Counted from the stretch's first letter, positions 24,501-33,190 are shown. The stretch: DNA of 64,000 bases from Brevibacillus brevis (GCF_001039275.2 NZ_CP030117.1:4939501-5003500); one strand, 5' to 3'. A program made the numbers and translations. Notes: a model not told the origin generated them from the sequence alone.

Positions 24501-26631
24501 CTGTCAACTCCGCAGTAAAGTATATACTGTCGTTTCCAGGACCCGAGATTTTCCCTATATTCTTCTTGTCGTCTTTATCAAAAACGATTGCATATGCTTG
24601 CTCAAAGCTAGATCCGTCACCAGCAGAGATCGTAATTTTTTGTCCACTGTTGCCCTTTATTTTAATATAGTAAGTACCGCTGGTTTTGGGTGTATATGTT
24701 AAGATATTCTTTGTTGTGTAAGCTAATGATGATTGAGTTGGATCACTGTAAATGTCTTTAGAAGTCCCACTCCCCTGAAGATCTGGTGTAAATACGCTAA
24801 GCGTATGACCCTCTTGTAACGTTATAGAATACCAGTTATAGCCTGAAGCTCCGATCGTGTCTTCGACAGGACCAGGTGTTCTTAATGGTTTGATCTCCTC
24901 AGGAAGAACGGAATTCCATGCATTCTTTTGTGAGGTAATTTCTATCTCATTCGAGAGAAGCATTTCACCGTTTTCAGTCATACCAGTTACTACATAGTAT
25001 CTAGATTCATCAACATTTTGAGCAGAGGCATGATCTACATAGGAGGTTTGCACTAGTTTTGAAATTATCTCTTCATAACTTTTGGAATTGCTACTGCGCA
25101 TTTTTACGCTATAACTCGTAATTTTATCTTCCGTATTCCAACGAAGAACATTCCCATTCATTGTTGGAGTTACATCAAGATGAATACGTTCTTGAAGATC
25201 TGCTACATCAATTTCAATATCTACCATCTTATCTTCATAATAAGCACTAATTAGTGTTGTACCTACAGCATGTGCTGTTATCTTGCCCTGACTAACACTA
25301 ATAATCGTTTCATCTTTTACCTTCCACAGAGCTTCGTTTGTAACGTCTTTCATTGTGCCATCTGGATTTTGAAGCTCAACGGTTACTTGTTTTTCACCAC
25401 CTACATGTAAAGCTACTTTATGAAGAGAAGGAATTAATGTAGGTTCATCCTGATGTATCTGTACAGTAGTTACATTTGATAAAGTTTGTGATCCATCAGT
25501 GCCAAGCCCAATAATTCTATACTCATGAGTGGCTCCCTTTTGTAATGAGGTATCCTTATAATTTGTTGCCCACAATTCATCCGTTATTTGTTCGAAGTCT
25601 TCATTACCAACTCGACGTTGTACAATATACTTTGAGTTTTCTGACCATTCACTCCAAGTCAATTGGATTTCTTCGTCTTCTTGTTGCGCACTAAGGTGAA
25701 TAGATTCATCGGTACCAACAGATACTTCCAGTGGGATTTCTTTTTGATTGTAAAATCCGATGATCCTCGTTTTCCCTGCATTCATTGCTTCTATCTTTTC
25801 GTTGGTTATCGAAACTATACTCTCATCTTCGACTTTCCATTTTATCTTGGTGCTTACATCTCTAGTCGTACCATCTGTAAACTTCGCAATGATTTCTATT
25901 GATTTGGATTCACCGATTTGAAGGTCAAGGCTAGTAGAATCAGTTTCTAATGTAAAGTCATTCTGTCTTTTTTTTATTTTGATTTTTACTGGCTTTGAAA
26001 CAACGGTATCTCCATTAGATAAGTGTGCTTCAACCCAATAGTAATAGGTTGTACCAGGTTTAACTGTATCATCAGAAAAAGTGTTCTTCTTCAGATCAGC
26101 CGCAAGAACTTCGTATTTTCTCTTATTTTCTCCTCGCTTCACTGTATAACTAGCAGCATCCATATCTCCCCAACTTAAAATGGCGATTCCTTCATTTTCA
26201 CTTGCCTTAATCTCTAGATTCTCCGGGTTAGGTGATACTTGAACTGGAATTTTTAATTCTTGTTCTCCATACTGAACAGTTACCAAAGTTGAACCAATAG
26301 CTGTTGCTGAAAACTGTCCGTCTTTAATCGATACAATGCCTTTCTTTTCTGGGGTCCAAGAGACCTCTTGAGTTACATCGCTACTGTTGCTATAAGAGTC
26401 ACTGAAGATACGAACGTTTCTCGATTCCCCGACTCGTAATTCCACTTTTTCATGAGATGCGAATAATGATTTTACTTTTTGATCAACCTTCTTTTCTTCA
26501 GAACTTGGGAGATTCACCTCTTGTAAACTAGACGCAGACACTCTTTGCACCGCATTTGGAAGATAGCTTGTTGGGACTGAAACTGTTAATAATAGAACGA
26601 AAGCTAAAAATAATCTTAGGTACTTCTTCAA
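21508..26631 (-). CDS. Giant secreted polymorphic toxin carrier with pretoxin-HINT domain
   Basis: 1707 residues. A TTG at 26631 is the likely start (GGAGG 8 nt upstream), giving MKKYLRLFLAFVLLL... with a signal peptide cut near 35. Then come three Ig-like (BIG2-type) modules alternating with FN3-like modules (about 45-560), several PPC-like beta modules with the repeated GTYYIKI motif (about 580-1290), a FlgD-like Ig module (about 1320-1420), a peptidoglycan-binding-like helical stretch (MMFYDGPITGRYDEEFL), and a pretoxin-HINT domain (about 1560-1695; CFTAGTKVLMEDGEKNIEDI, TTANHPFWVEG). HINT modules self-cleave to free the C-terminal toxin. The frame ends at a TAA just after VHNIGNCEWDDIEK, leaving the EndoU domain untranslated unless read through. 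Confidence 0.88.
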   Translation of the reverse strand: MKKYLRLFLAFVLLLTVSVPTSYLPNAVQRVSASSLQEVNLPSSEEKKVDQKVKSLFASHEKVELRVGESRNVRIFSDSYSNSSDVTQEVSWTPEKKGIVSIKDGQFSATAIGSTLVTVQYGEQELKIPVQVSPNPENLEIKASENEGIAILSWGDMDAASYTVKRGENKRKYEVLAADLKKNTFSDDTVKPGTTYYYWVEAHLSNGDTVVSKPVKIKIKKRQNDFTLETDSTSLDLQIGESKSIEIIAKFTDGTTRDVSTKIKWKVEDESIVSITNEKIEAMNAGKTRIIGFYNQKEIPLEVSVGTDESIHLSAQQEDEEIQLTWSEWSENSKYIVQRRVGNEDFEQITDELWATNYKDTSLQKGATHEYRIIGLGTDGSQTLSNVTTVQIHQDEPTLIPSLHKVALHVGGEKQVTVELQNPDGTMKDVTNEALWKVKDETIISVSQGKITAHAVGTTLISAYYEDKMVDIEIDVADLQERIHLDVTPTMNGNVLRWNTEDKITSYSVKMRSSNSKSYEEIISKLVQTSYVDHASAQNVDESRYYVVTGMTENGEMLLSNEIEITSQKNAWNSVLPEEIKPLRTPGPVEDTIGASGYNWYSITLQEGHTLSVFTPDLQGSGTSKDIYSDPTQSSLAYTTKNILTYTPKTSGTYYIKIKGNSGQKITISAGDGSSFEQAYAIVFDKDDKKNIGKISGPGNDSIYFTAELTEGFNYHIWGDLSAKGWVLYDSKQREILTGTTARADIKVDTSGTYYIKLLTGENAGEHQYYILKSIPLSVSTPQSYTIGPEKKIWYQVKAKANHTLRVYTPGLSGFGTGKYLYDDPNKPAIKTVSADTLTFIPTETSTYFIVISGSSGKTFSITAGDGSDLNQAHSVSLEWAKGTTATFSTPSNDSIFFRTELKAGFNYHLWGTGSSQIKGWVLYDSAKKEILSDTTSRMDIRIETSGTYYIKMLTGGSGGENKYEWLVSIPVSLPGPQTDSFGSSKDIWYIVKAQANQTIKIVQKGLSWTGSLTLYDDPNGSKIVSSSADTLTYTPLSSGIYFIRITDQYKDPGDVVTINIEGVEPWQPPSTSPSPNPDPVNIEILKENESIDVTANSGKSLYYKFTPLASGNYRFFTSPYKNEGPENDTYLQLYSDDSFTTLLAENDNVPDGPYGDLFSKLEYNVSAGTSYYLKLSSHNDSLNTRITVEAVDADSTREGAIPANWNEIYTDRLSSRYDVDYFVLTAKEMAYMNLYVTNNMLILEDSHGNMLQTFHADEQNTLFVTETSGTYYAKVVWNKDQKILTRSDISTLSPEIGGSYQAGFHDPKRISSNFALDTTPGFEKSLTVQWRFSNPHQSVKIQVLRQNTVVYEETRTNLEATYQTFTWNGRYTKVNPGQWAPTDVYFIKIVASDAPKYPITLPISVVNTIPTEEYDVQYLISNYNSSISSETIRKSQEKLKAMMFYDGPITGRYDEEFLMSVIAFEAVLNRSTHVSLNVNVGGGEILKEQGELTNQLVHYINSGRATGKDKYGLYAQFLFSGDIVIYETGAALVPAFRLTKIGGKLVKKAAKTIDELFECNCFTAGTKVLMEDGEKNIEDIVVGDKVLSKDEKTGEIAYKKVTHLHRNKKEYIYELSVGNQIIETTANHPFWVEGRQWVLAVDLQVGDLLKQSNGNTLKIEKINVVKHDEKVKVYNFTVEDFNTYFVTDLGIWVHNIGNCEWDDIEK
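23855..24463. repeat. Internal duplication of PPC-like modules in the toxin gene
   Basis: A 24-bp stretch beginning CTATCGTACAAGACCCAGCC is identical at 23855-23878 and 24440-24463, 585 bp apart, within tandem PPC-like modules. It marks a fairly recent module duplication and a possible recombination site. Confidence 0.7.
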
Positions 26632-26739
26632 AAAAACGCCTCCATTATCCCTGTTTTTTACATAACGCATAAATTCTAGATTATATATCCATGTTTTTAC
26701 ATAGGTCTTTTTTCTGGTTTTTTACAAATTATTGCAGGA

Positions 26740-26795
26740 TACTAAGAAAAAATGAAAGGCTATCCCTTGGCCATAATTAGCCTTATGAGATAGCC
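26740..26795 (-). terminator. Terminator after the 168-residue secreted protein gene
   Basis: Minus strand GGCTATC...GGC/GGCC...GGATAGCC stem-loop followed by TTTCATTTTTTC. It separates the two small secreted genes from the toxin gene. Confidence 0.72.
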
Positions 26796-26828
26796 GTACT
26801 ACGTTGCTTCACTTCACTTATTCATTTA

Positions 26829-27335
26829 TTATTTTGCTTCTTTAGTGATTACCCATTGTTGGCTATCCTCGTCTAATTCAAACTCAGCAAGGATAAGATC
26901 CCCATTCCCTTCTTCTTGTAAGTAAGCCATTTTTCCAAAAGTAAGGTCCTCATTGACTAACAAGACAGGTATAGTATCTCCTTCCTGTATAATCGGATCT
27001 AAGATCTGCTCTTGAACATCTATAAATGAAGTAGACACTTCTCTAGAGTATTTCTCTTTTAATTGCTCTTCTATTAAGTTGCTATGTAAATACGAAACAT
27101 AGATCCACTCTTTGCCCTCGTCATCCACTACGGTATCAAGAGCAGAAAAACTAGAAGTATCGTTCTTCATGAATGAAGAATTAGCAGATCGTATTCCCAG
27201 TTTATCTAAAGTTTCACTCTGATATTTTTGTGAGGAATCTGTTAATTGAGGAATTCCTTTATCCGCCAATACATTAGGACCAATCATAACTAAAAAAACA
27301 AGTCCAATGCACAAAGGTATCATTTTCTTCATCAT
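26829..27335 (-). CDS. Small secreted protein of unknown function
   Basis: 168 residues with a clear signal peptide (MMKKMIPLCIGLVFLVMIGPNVLA, cut near 24). The mature part is acidic with the sequence VVDDEGKEWIYVSYLHSNLIEEQLKEKY and a C-terminal beta-rich region (FGKMAYLQEEGNGDLILAEFELDEDSQQWVITKE). No family recognised. AGGAGGG precedes the ATG. It follows the 27349 gene by 13 nt, so they form one transcript, upstream of and in the same direction as the toxin. Being secreted and next to a toxin, it might be a partner, but that is guesswork. Confidence 0.75.
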   Translation of the reverse strand: MMKKMIPLCIGLVFLVMIGPNVLADKGIPQLTDSSQKYQSETLDKLGIRSANSSFMKNDTSSFSALDTVVDDEGKEWIYVSYLHSNLIEEQLKEKYSREVSTSFIDVQEQILDPIIQEGDTIPVLLVNEDLTFGKMAYLQEEGNGDLILAEFELDEDSQQWVITKEAK

Positions 27336-27348
27336 TTAATTTTCCCTC

Positions 27349-27756
27349 CTATTTCTTCTTTTTCCAACTAGCTGCACTAGTCTCAGATAAGTAAGAGCCA
27401 TCAAGAGTATAAACTTTGTGAACCGTTTTTACTTCTGCTTCCGTTGTACCCGGTCTAGTATAGTATGATGTCTTAGTCCAAGCGTCTCTACCAGTGTCAC
27501 TTTCCGTTTCAGATGTGATATAAGTCCCATTTTTATAAAACTTAGAGGAAGTCGTTACTTTTCTTAAATCTGGACCAGTACCTTTCGTGTAACCACTAAG
27601 AAAAACATTCCCAGGATCTGCTTTTGAGTCAACAGCATACGAATAAAAGTCTTCAAAGTCCCAAACATAATCCGGTCTAGCGAGAATAGTGCCTCCACCA
27701 ACAACTAGTCCGAGGATAGTTGTTATAGAAAAAACAACTCTGCTCATCTTACTCAA
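27349..27756 (-). CDS. Small secreted protein of unknown function
   Basis: 135 residues. A TTG start at 27756 with GGAGG 10 nt upstream gives MSKMSRVVFSITTILGLVVGGGTILA, a secretory signal. The mature ~109 residues are Tyr/Thr/Ser-rich and basic at the end (SWKKKK), with alternating beta-like segments (VRKVTTSSKFYKNGTYITSE-like pattern; KTSYYTRPGTTEAEVKTVHKVYTLDG). It does not carry the Cys pairs of common bacteriocins. First gene of a two-gene unit under a promoter with an inverted repeat. Function unknown. Confidence 0.75.
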   Translation of the reverse strand: MSKMSRVVFSITTILGLVVGGGTILARPDYVWDFEDFYSYAVDSKADPGNVFLSGYTKGTGPDLRKVTTSSKFYKNGTYITSETESDTGRDAWTKTSYYTRPGTTEAEVKTVHKVYTLDGSYLSETSAASWKKKK

Positions 27757-27772
27757 ATTACATCAACCTCCA

Positions 27773-27802
27773 AATATTGTAAAAATATAATTTCACAATA
27801 TT
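27773..27802. promoter_or_regulatory. Inverted repeat in the promoter region of the small secreted genes
   Basis: AATATTGT (27773-27780) and ACAATATT (27795-27802) are perfect 8-bp arms around a 14-bp AT-rich centre that contains the likely -10. It is a candidate operator for a dimeric regulator. Confidence 0.55.
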
Positions 27803-27971
27803 TCCCATTTGTCAATTTTTATCAAAAAGGGTCTTAGTTTTATCAAATTTTGAACATCAGTGTGGGAATAGCACATAGTAGTCACCTATATTGGGTCGGT
27901 GGATGAATAATGGATTGGCTACTTCCCCATCAGGTGAAAACCACTACCAAGCCACTTCCATTCATACAAAT

Positions 27972-28024
27972 AAAAAGCTGTCGCCCAGCCCATGCTTACG
28001 AAAAGCATAGCCCGACAACAGCTT
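27972..28024 (-). terminator. Terminator of the zinc alcohol dehydrogenase gene
   Basis: Minus strand long stem AAGCTGTtGTCGGGC ... GCCcaGGCGACAGCTTTTTATTT-type, with an inner TATGCTT/AAGCATG helix and a T-tract. Confidence 0.82.
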
Positions 28025-28038
28025 CACCTATCCTTCCA

Positions 28039-29052
28039 TTACTCCATCGTCAAAACAACCCGCCCATTGATTTGTCCTTTTTCCAAACGCTCCAACACTT
28101 CGTTGATCTGATCCAGCGGCTGCGTCTCGATGATCGCGCGAACCTTGCCACGTGCTGCAAAATCAAGTGCTTCTTGCATATCCTTGCGCGTCCCCACGAT
28201 GGAGCCTTTCACCGTCACGCCATTCAGCACCGTGTCAAAAATCGGGATCGGCAGCTCTGCATTTGGCAATCCAACAACGACAAGAGAACCACCGCGTCGA
28301 ACGGATTTATAGGCTTGTTCAAACGCCTTCTTGGTGACTGCCACGCTGATCGCCCCGTGGACACCGCCCACCTGCTCCTGAATGGCTTGTACCGGATCAA
28401 CCTCGCTGCCGTTTACTGTCACATCTGCCCCCAGTTCTTTTGCCAAATCCAGCTTTTCCTTGTGAATATCGACCGCTACGACGTTGTACCCCATCGCCTT
28501 GGCATATTGGAGAGCCACATGTCCCAAGCCGCCGATGCCGTAGATCGCTACCCATTCACCCGGCTTCACGTTTGCTACCTTCAATGCTTTATACGTGGTT
28601 ACCCCTGCGCACAGAATCGGCGCTGCTTCCACATCGCCCAGCTCATCAGGAATACGTGCCACGTAAGCAGCAGGTGCTACGCAATATTCCGCATAGGCGC
28701 CGTCAGCCGAATAGCCCCCATTTAACTGCTGCATGCACAGTGTCTCCCACCCAGTCAGGCAGTAGTCGCATTCGCCGCAAGCGGAGAAGAGCCACGGAAT
28801 TCCTACCCGATCACCCACTTTCAGCGAGGTAACGCCTTCCCCCAGCTTTTCGACAACACCTACGCCCTCATGCCCAGGAATCAAAGGCAGCTTTGGCTTC
28901 ACAGGCCAATCCCCATGTGCCGCATGCAGGTCCGTATGGCAGACACCGCACGTCTTGATTTTTACCAGAACCTCACCGTGTCCGACATGTGGAATCGCGA
29001 CTTCCTTTACTTCCAGCTTTTGATGGAACTCGTTGACTACTGCTGCTTTCAT
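28039..29052 (-). CDS. adhP: Zinc-dependent alcohol dehydrogenase, AdhP/AdhT type
   Basis: 337 residues. [16 protein letters not shown] (about 36-51) holds the first zinc Cys, [15 protein letters not shown] (about 60-74) the His-Glu pair, [16 protein letters not shown] (about 91-106) the structural zinc cysteines, and [17 protein letters not shown] the NAD-binding glycine motif. This matches the AdhP/AdhT ethanol-type dehydrogenases of Bacillales and Geobacillus. It is divergent from the iron alcohol dehydrogenase at 29313. A very good sigma-54 promoter (29143-29126) precedes it, so it is probably activated by the NtrC-type regulator encoded at 31754. Confidence 0.93.
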   Translation of the reverse strand: MKAAVVNEFHQKLEVKEVAIPHVGHGEVLVKIKTCGVCHTDLHAAHGDWPVKPKLPLIPGHEGVGVVEKLGEGVTSLKVGDRVGIPWLFSACGECDYCLTGWETLCMQQLNGGYSADGAYAEYCVAPAAYVARIPDELGDVEAAPILCAGVTTYKALKVANVKPGEWVAIYGIGGLGHVALQYAKAMGYNVVAVDIHKEKLDLAKELGADVTVNGSEVDPVQAIQEQVGGVHGAISVAVTKKAFEQAYKSVRRGGSLVVVGLPNAELPIPIFDTVLNGVTVKGSIVGTRKDMQEALDFAARGKVRAIIETQPLDQINEVLERLEKGQINGRVVLTME

Positions 29053-29125
29053 CTTGACCTTCCTCCTCTTTTTACCCCTTCAGGCATGTGCGCAAAGGGC
29101 AGGTGTTCTTCCCGCCTTCTACTAA

Positions 29126-29143
29126 TTGCAAGCAGTATGCCAA
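29126..29143 (-). promoter_or_regulatory. Sigma-54 (RpoN) promoter of the zinc alcohol dehydrogenase
   Basis: Minus strand TTGGCATACTGCTTGCAA matches TGGCAY-R-N4-TTGCW, with the invariant GG (-24) and GC (-12) exactly 10 nt apart. The start codon lies about 75 nt downstream. Confidence 0.85.
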
Positions 29144-29215
29144 CATGAAAGCGCTTAAAAATCCAATCATCTGACCGCTTCCTTTCTTCGCAGCAGCCGA
29201 TATGGCGGCACATGA

Positions 29216-29293
29216 GCCGAAAAAACGGCCCACTTGCCAACCTTTTGGCCGAAAAAGGGTATTCATCCTTGCCTGCGGTATTACTACGTAGTA
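29216..29293. promoter_or_regulatory. Candidate activator sites between the divergent alcohol dehydrogenase genes
   Basis: GCCGAAAAA is repeated at 29216-29224 and 29248-29256, 32 bp (three turns) apart, a spacing suited to enhancer binding. A perfect palindrome TACTACGTAGTA lies at 29282-29293, just before the ribosome site of the iron enzyme. Function inferred. Confidence 0.4.
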
Positions 29294-29312
29294 GAAAAAG
29301 GGGGGCGAACGC

Positions 29313-30461
29313 ATGCAAATATCCAAGTTCATGACACCGGAAATTATTTTCGGGAACCAGTCTCTCGGACAGGTAGGGGAAAGCTTGCGCCGATTGGGAG
29401 CTTCTCGCGTCTTTCTTGTCAGTGATCCAGGGGTGGCAAACGCAGGCTGGATCGAGCGGATCATCTCTTACTTGCAGCAGCAAAAACTCGATTACCATTT
29501 ATGGACCAACGTGACAGCCAATCCGAAAGATTACGAGATTCATGCCGGGATTGCTGAATATCGCGCCAAGGAATGCAATGCCATTCTCGGTGTAGGTGGA
29601 GGCAGTGCCATCGATGCAGCCAAGGCAATCGCGCTGTTGGCTACCAACGAGGGCAGCATCGTCCAATACGAAGGCGTCGACAATATCCAACATCCCCTTC
29701 CTCCCATGGTGATGGTACCGACGACAGCCGGATCCGGTTCGGAGGTTTCGCAATTTTCCATCATTGTAGACAGTGCACGCAAGGTGAAGATGGCGATCAT
29801 CTCCAAGTCGCTCATACCCGATATCGCCATCATCGATCCGCAAACCTTGATGACCAAGGACAAGCTGCTCACTGCCAATACAGGCATAGATGTGTTGACA
29901 CATGCCATTGAATCGTATATTTCGCTCGCCGCAACACCGCTTACCGAGGTGCATTCGCTGCAAGCCATGCGTCTCATCGCCAAGCATTTGCGCCCCTCTG
30001 TCGCCAGTCAATACAATACCGAGGCCAAGCAAGCGATGGCCATGGCGAGTCTTCAAGCCGGGATCGCTTTTTCCAACGCCATACTCGGTGCTGTGCATGC
30101 CATGTCCCATCAGCTCGGGGGTTTCCTCGACGCTCCGCATGGCGAGGTGAATGCCATTCTGCTCCCCCACGTACTCGAGTACAACTACATCGCGGCACCG
30201 GAAAAATACAGGCAAATCGCAGAATGTCTCGGTGAAAACACGGCGGGCTTGAGCACACATGCCGCCTCTCGTCTCACACTCAAAGCAGTCAAGGAGCTGG
30301 TAAGCGATCTCGAGGTGCCCCAATCGTTGTCGGCCATCGGGCTGCATCCAGAGCAAATCGACCTGCTCAGTTCTCTCGCCGTACTGGACGTGTGCATGAC
30401 GACCAATCCCCGCGACATGACCGTCCACGATGTCGCGACGTTGTTTCGCCAAGCCTTGTAG
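29313..30461 (+). CDS. Iron-containing (group III) alcohol dehydrogenase
   Basis: 382 residues. VFLVSDPGVANAGW, ILGVGGGSAIDAAKAIALL (NAD-binding GGGS) and the iron-ligand region (GIDVLTHAIESYIS; AHSMSHQLGG-like AVHAMSHQLGGFLDAPHGEVNAILLPHVLEYN) define the Fe-ADH family; Asp, His, His, His ligands are all in place. GGGGGG lies 6 nt before the ATG. It is the first gene of a rightward run with a sensor kinase, sigma-54 activator and BenE transporter, suggesting catabolism of an alcohol taken up or derived from an aromatic or fermentation substrate. A sigma-54 promoter on this strand is only weakly supported. Confidence 0.93.
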   Translation: MQISKFMTPEIIFGNQSLGQVGESLRRLGASRVFLVSDPGVANAGWIERIISYLQQQKLDYHLWTNVTANPKDYEIHAGIAEYRAKECNAILGVGGGSAIDAAKAIALLATNEGSIVQYEGVDNIQHPLPPMVMVPTTAGSGSEVSQFSIIVDSARKVKMAIISKSLIPDIAIIDPQTLMTKDKLLTANTGIDVLTHAIESYISLAATPLTEVHSLQAMRLIAKHLRPSVASQYNTEAKQAMAMASLQAGIAFSNAILGAVHAMSHQLGGFLDAPHGEVNAILLPHVLEYNYIAAPEKYRQIAECLGENTAGLSTHAASRLTLKAVKELVSDLEVPQSLSAIGLHPEQIDLLSSLAVLDVCMTTNPRDMTVHDVATLFRQAL

Positions 30462-30471
30462 GAGGTTCGCC

Positions 30472-31785
30472 ATGCATACCAAACAAGAAATTTTGGAAAA
30501 ATTGACCGGGATTCAATCCTCGCGAAAAAGCTATTACAGTGAGCTCGTCTATCTAATCGAGGAGATGAAAAAGAAAAACAAGCAGCTCGCCGTCATAAAC
30601 CAGCTCACACAAATCCAAATCAACGCCACCTGGCAACAAACCACCAGTTATATCGCTGCACAGCTCTCGCAAATTCTTGTGTTCGAGCATTTTGCCTTGA
30701 CTATCGTGAAGGGAGGCATGCTCTCCTCCTATCTTGCCAAGTGGACTGACGGAGATTGGCAGTGCCATACGCTGACACAGACCGTTTCTGTGGAAGCCCC
30801 TGTGCTCACCGGGCAGGTGCATCTTACCCTTGCCGAAGTGCTGCCTGAGCATCACGCCACCTCTGTTCCGTTGCGCAGTCAGTTGAATCAGAGCTTTGGT
30901 TTTTTGACGCTCTTACGCCAAACAAAGCAGCTAGCAGATCGGGACGAAGCCGAATTGATCCAGCTCGTCGCCAGCCATGTCGGCGTCGTCGTAGAAAACA
31001 GCCTGCTTTTTCAAGACGTGAATGAAAAGATCAAAATCGAAGCCCAACTGATTCAATCCGCAAAAATGGCGGCGATTGGCGAGATGGCTGCCGGCATTGC
31101 CCATGAGCTGAACAGTCCGCTCACGGCCATCCTCGGAAACTCTCAATTGCTCATGCGCGAGATGACAGATGCCCCAGAGGCTCCCTTGATGAAAGACATC
31201 TATCAATGCGGGGTGCGCTGCAAAAAGATCATTCAAAACCTGCTCACCTTCTCGCGGCAGGAAGAATACTTGTTTTCCACCACCTCTATTGACGAGGTCG
31301 TAGAGGACGTACTGGGGCTGATTGGCTACCAGCTATCTGTTTCCGGCTTGACCATAACCCGGGAAATGTCCGAGCCTCCTCTGCTGTTTCATGGAAGTCG
31401 TCATCAGATCGAGCAAATTGTGATCAATCTCCTGTTAAATGCACGAGACGCTGTGGCAGGCGGGGAATCACCACTCATTGTCATCCGTTCCTTCCTCGTA
31501 CAAGAGGAGAATAGCTCTTACGTGGGCTTATCCGTCTACGATAACGGCACAGGCATTTGTGAAGAACAGCTTTCGCAAATTTTTCAGCCCTTCTTCTCGA
31601 CGAAGGAACGGACAAAAGGGACAGGTCTCGGGCTTTCCGTCAGTCTTGGAATTGCAGAAGCGCACGGCGGGAAGCTGTATGCCGAAAGCGTGGAGGGAGA
31701 GTACAGCAAGTTTACGATGCTTTTGCCACTGTTAGCTGACGAGGAGGACAACGATGGAGAAAAAACGGATTTTGATCGTGGATGA
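30472..31785 (+). CDS. Cytoplasmic sensor histidine kinase, NtrB-like with GAF-type input
   Basis: 437 residues with no membrane segment. The N-terminal ~170 residues form a GAF-like input domain (AVINQLTQIQINATWQQTTSYIA ... ASHVGVVVENSLLFQDV). A coiled link leads to HisKA (MAAIGEMAAGIAHELNSPLTAILGNSQLL, phospho-His in IAHELNSP) and HATPase (NLLLNARDAV, YDNGTGI, FFSTKERTKGTGLGLSV). AGGAGG precedes the ATG, 10 nt after the alcohol dehydrogenase stop. Its gene overlaps the response regulator by 32 nt. It probably senses a cytosolic metabolite of the alcohol pathway. Confidence 0.92.
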   Translation: MHTKQEILEKLTGIQSSRKSYYSELVYLIEEMKKKNKQLAVINQLTQIQINATWQQTTSYIAAQLSQILVFEHFALTIVKGGMLSSYLAKWTDGDWQCHTLTQTVSVEAPVLTGQVHLTLAEVLPEHHATSVPLRSQLNQSFGFLTLLRQTKQLADRDEAELIQLVASHVGVVVENSLLFQDVNEKIKIEAQLIQSAKMAAIGEMAAGIAHELNSPLTAILGNSQLLMREMTDAPEAPLMKDIYQCGVRCKKIIQNLLTFSRQEEYLFSTTSIDEVVEDVLGLIGYQLSVSGLTITREMSEPPLLFHGSRHQIEQIVINLLLNARDAVAGGESPLIVIRSFLVQEENSSYVGLSVYDNGTGICEEQLSQIFQPFFSTKERTKGTGLGLSVSLGIAEAHGGKLYAESVEGEYSKFTMLLPLLADEEDNDGEKTDFDRG

Positions 31786-33190
31786 TGAAACAGAAGTGAC
31801 TACCTTTTTCACCTATTTCCTCAAGAAAAAAGACTGCGATATCGTCGTCGCCAATTCTGGCAAGGATGTGGAACGGCTGCTTCACTCGGATTCTGCCGGC
31901 TTTCACGCTGCACTTGTGGACCTGAAGCTGCCAGATGCCGACGGATTGACGCTGCTCAAACAGATCAAGGCAGTATTTCCCGCCTGCGAAGTCTTGATCA
32001 TGACAGGCTACAGTACGATTAAATCGGCTGTGACAGCAATGCAATGGGGCGCGCGCGATTACTTGGAGAAGCCGTTCGACGATCTGGACAGTCTGGAGCA
32101 AGTCATCGACGCAGTGCTCTCTTCTTCCAGCAAACAAAGCGATCACCTATCCCAAGAAGCCGCCCAATATGGTATCGTGTATTCATCTGACAGTCCGATG
32201 GCCAATGTATGCGCAATTGCCAAAAAATTAGCAAAAAAGGCGATCCATGTGCTTATTGAAGGCGAAACAGGTACTGGCAAGGAGCTGATGGCCCGTTTTC
32301 TCCACGGAGCGAGCAATCGCGCCCAGCAGCCTTTTGTTGCTTTTAACTGCGGGGCGGTGCCGGAATCCTTGCTGGAAAGTGAGCTATTCGGCTATGAAAA
32401 GGGTGCTTTTACCGGAGCGCTCAAATCTCGCAAAGGCTTGTTCGAGCTGGCACATAACGGAACGCTGTTTCTTGACGAGATCGGGGAGGCTCCCCCTTCC
32501 ATTCAAGTGAAGCTCTTGCGTACGTTAGAGACGGGAGAGTTCATGCGGGTCGGTGGCGAACAGATCGGTCAGAGCAATATTCGCTTTATTTCTGCCACCA
32601 ACCGCGATCTGGAGCATGAAGTCGGGATGAATCGTTTCCGCAGTGACCTGTTGTATCGTCTGGAGGGGATCAAGCTGTCGATTCCTCCTCTTCGCGAACG
32701 GATTTCGGATATCCCCACAATCGCGCACTACTACCTGCAAAAGCGCAGTGGAGAGCCATGCGAAATCGATCAGGATGCCATCGAGCTTTTGCAGCGCTAT
32801 GATTGGCCGGGCAACGTCCGCCAACTGATCAACGTACTGAATCAAACCATCGCGTTGCACGAATGCGAACGACTGCGTGCCGAGCATTTGCCAGCGAATT
32901 TGCGAAGCCGCACAGTACAGGTGCATCCATCCACTGCCCCCAAACGAATAGAACAAGTCATCGATCACGAATGCGAGCGCTTTGTCGATACGATCAGCCG
33001 CCTTGTCACCTCTGTAGACGGGATCGACTTCGATTATTTGATCAAGCGGGTTAAACAGCTCGAAGGCGAGATCGGGCGAACGATTATCGAAAAGGGCTTG
33101 ACCGAAACGAATGGAAACAGGCAGCTTTTAAGCAAAAAATTAAACATCACCAAACGGACGATTCGTTACATTTTGAACGAAAAAGCATAA
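31754..33190 (+). CDS. Sigma-54-dependent response regulator, NtrC family
   Basis: 478 residues. Receiver domain (about 1-120) with acidic ILIVDDE, phosphorylated Asp in [13 protein letters not shown] and Lys in YLEKPFD. AAA+ domain (about 145-375) with [11 protein letters not shown], the sigma-54 contact loop GAFTGA (in [15 protein letters not shown]), Walker [13 protein letters not shown] and WPGNVRQL. A Fis-type HTH closes the protein ([20 protein letters not shown]). All elements of an active RpoN activator are intact. Predicted target: the sigma-54 promoter at 29143-29126 and perhaps the iron enzyme operon. Confidence 0.95.
   Translation: MEKKRILIVDDETEVTTFFTYFLKKKDCDIVVANSGKDVERLLHSDSAGFHAALVDLKLPDADGLTLLKQIKAVFPACEVLIMTGYSTIKSAVTAMQWGARDYLEKPFDDLDSLEQVIDAVLSSSSKQSDHLSQEAAQYGIVYSSDSPMANVCAIAKKLAKKAIHVLIEGETGTGKELMARFLHGASNRAQQPFVAFNCGAVPESLLESELFGYEKGAFTGALKSRKGLFELAHNGTLFLDEIGEAPPSIQVKLLRTLETGEFMRVGGEQIGQSNIRFISATNRDLEHEVGMNRFRSDLLYRLEGIKLSIPPLRERISDIPTIAHYYLQKRSGEPCEIDQDAIELLQRYDWPGNVRQLINVLNQTIALHECERLRAEHLPANLRSRTVQVHPSTAPKRIEQVIDHECERFVDTISRLVTSVDGIDFDYLIKRVKQLEGEIGRTIIEKGLTETNGNRQLLSKKLNITKRTIRYILNEKA

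Noticed and set aside
27349..27756. Lactococcin-972-like bacteriocin
   Set aside because: Length and signal peptide fit, but the Gly/Ser/Tyr pattern of that family is not convincing.
29200..29230. Possible sigma-54 promoter for the iron alcohol dehydrogenase (TGGCGGCACATGAGCC)
   Set aside because: GG and GC have the right spacing but the -12 TTGC is TGAGC, too weak without mapping.
29499..30482. 327-codon minus-strand frame opposite the iron alcohol dehydrogenase
   Set aside because: Antisense shadow; the plus-strand frame carries all Fe-ADH motifs.
31754..31785. Long overlap of kinase and response regulator genes as a frameshift
   Set aside because: Both proteins are complete and the regulator has its own AGGAGG, so it is ordinary overlap.
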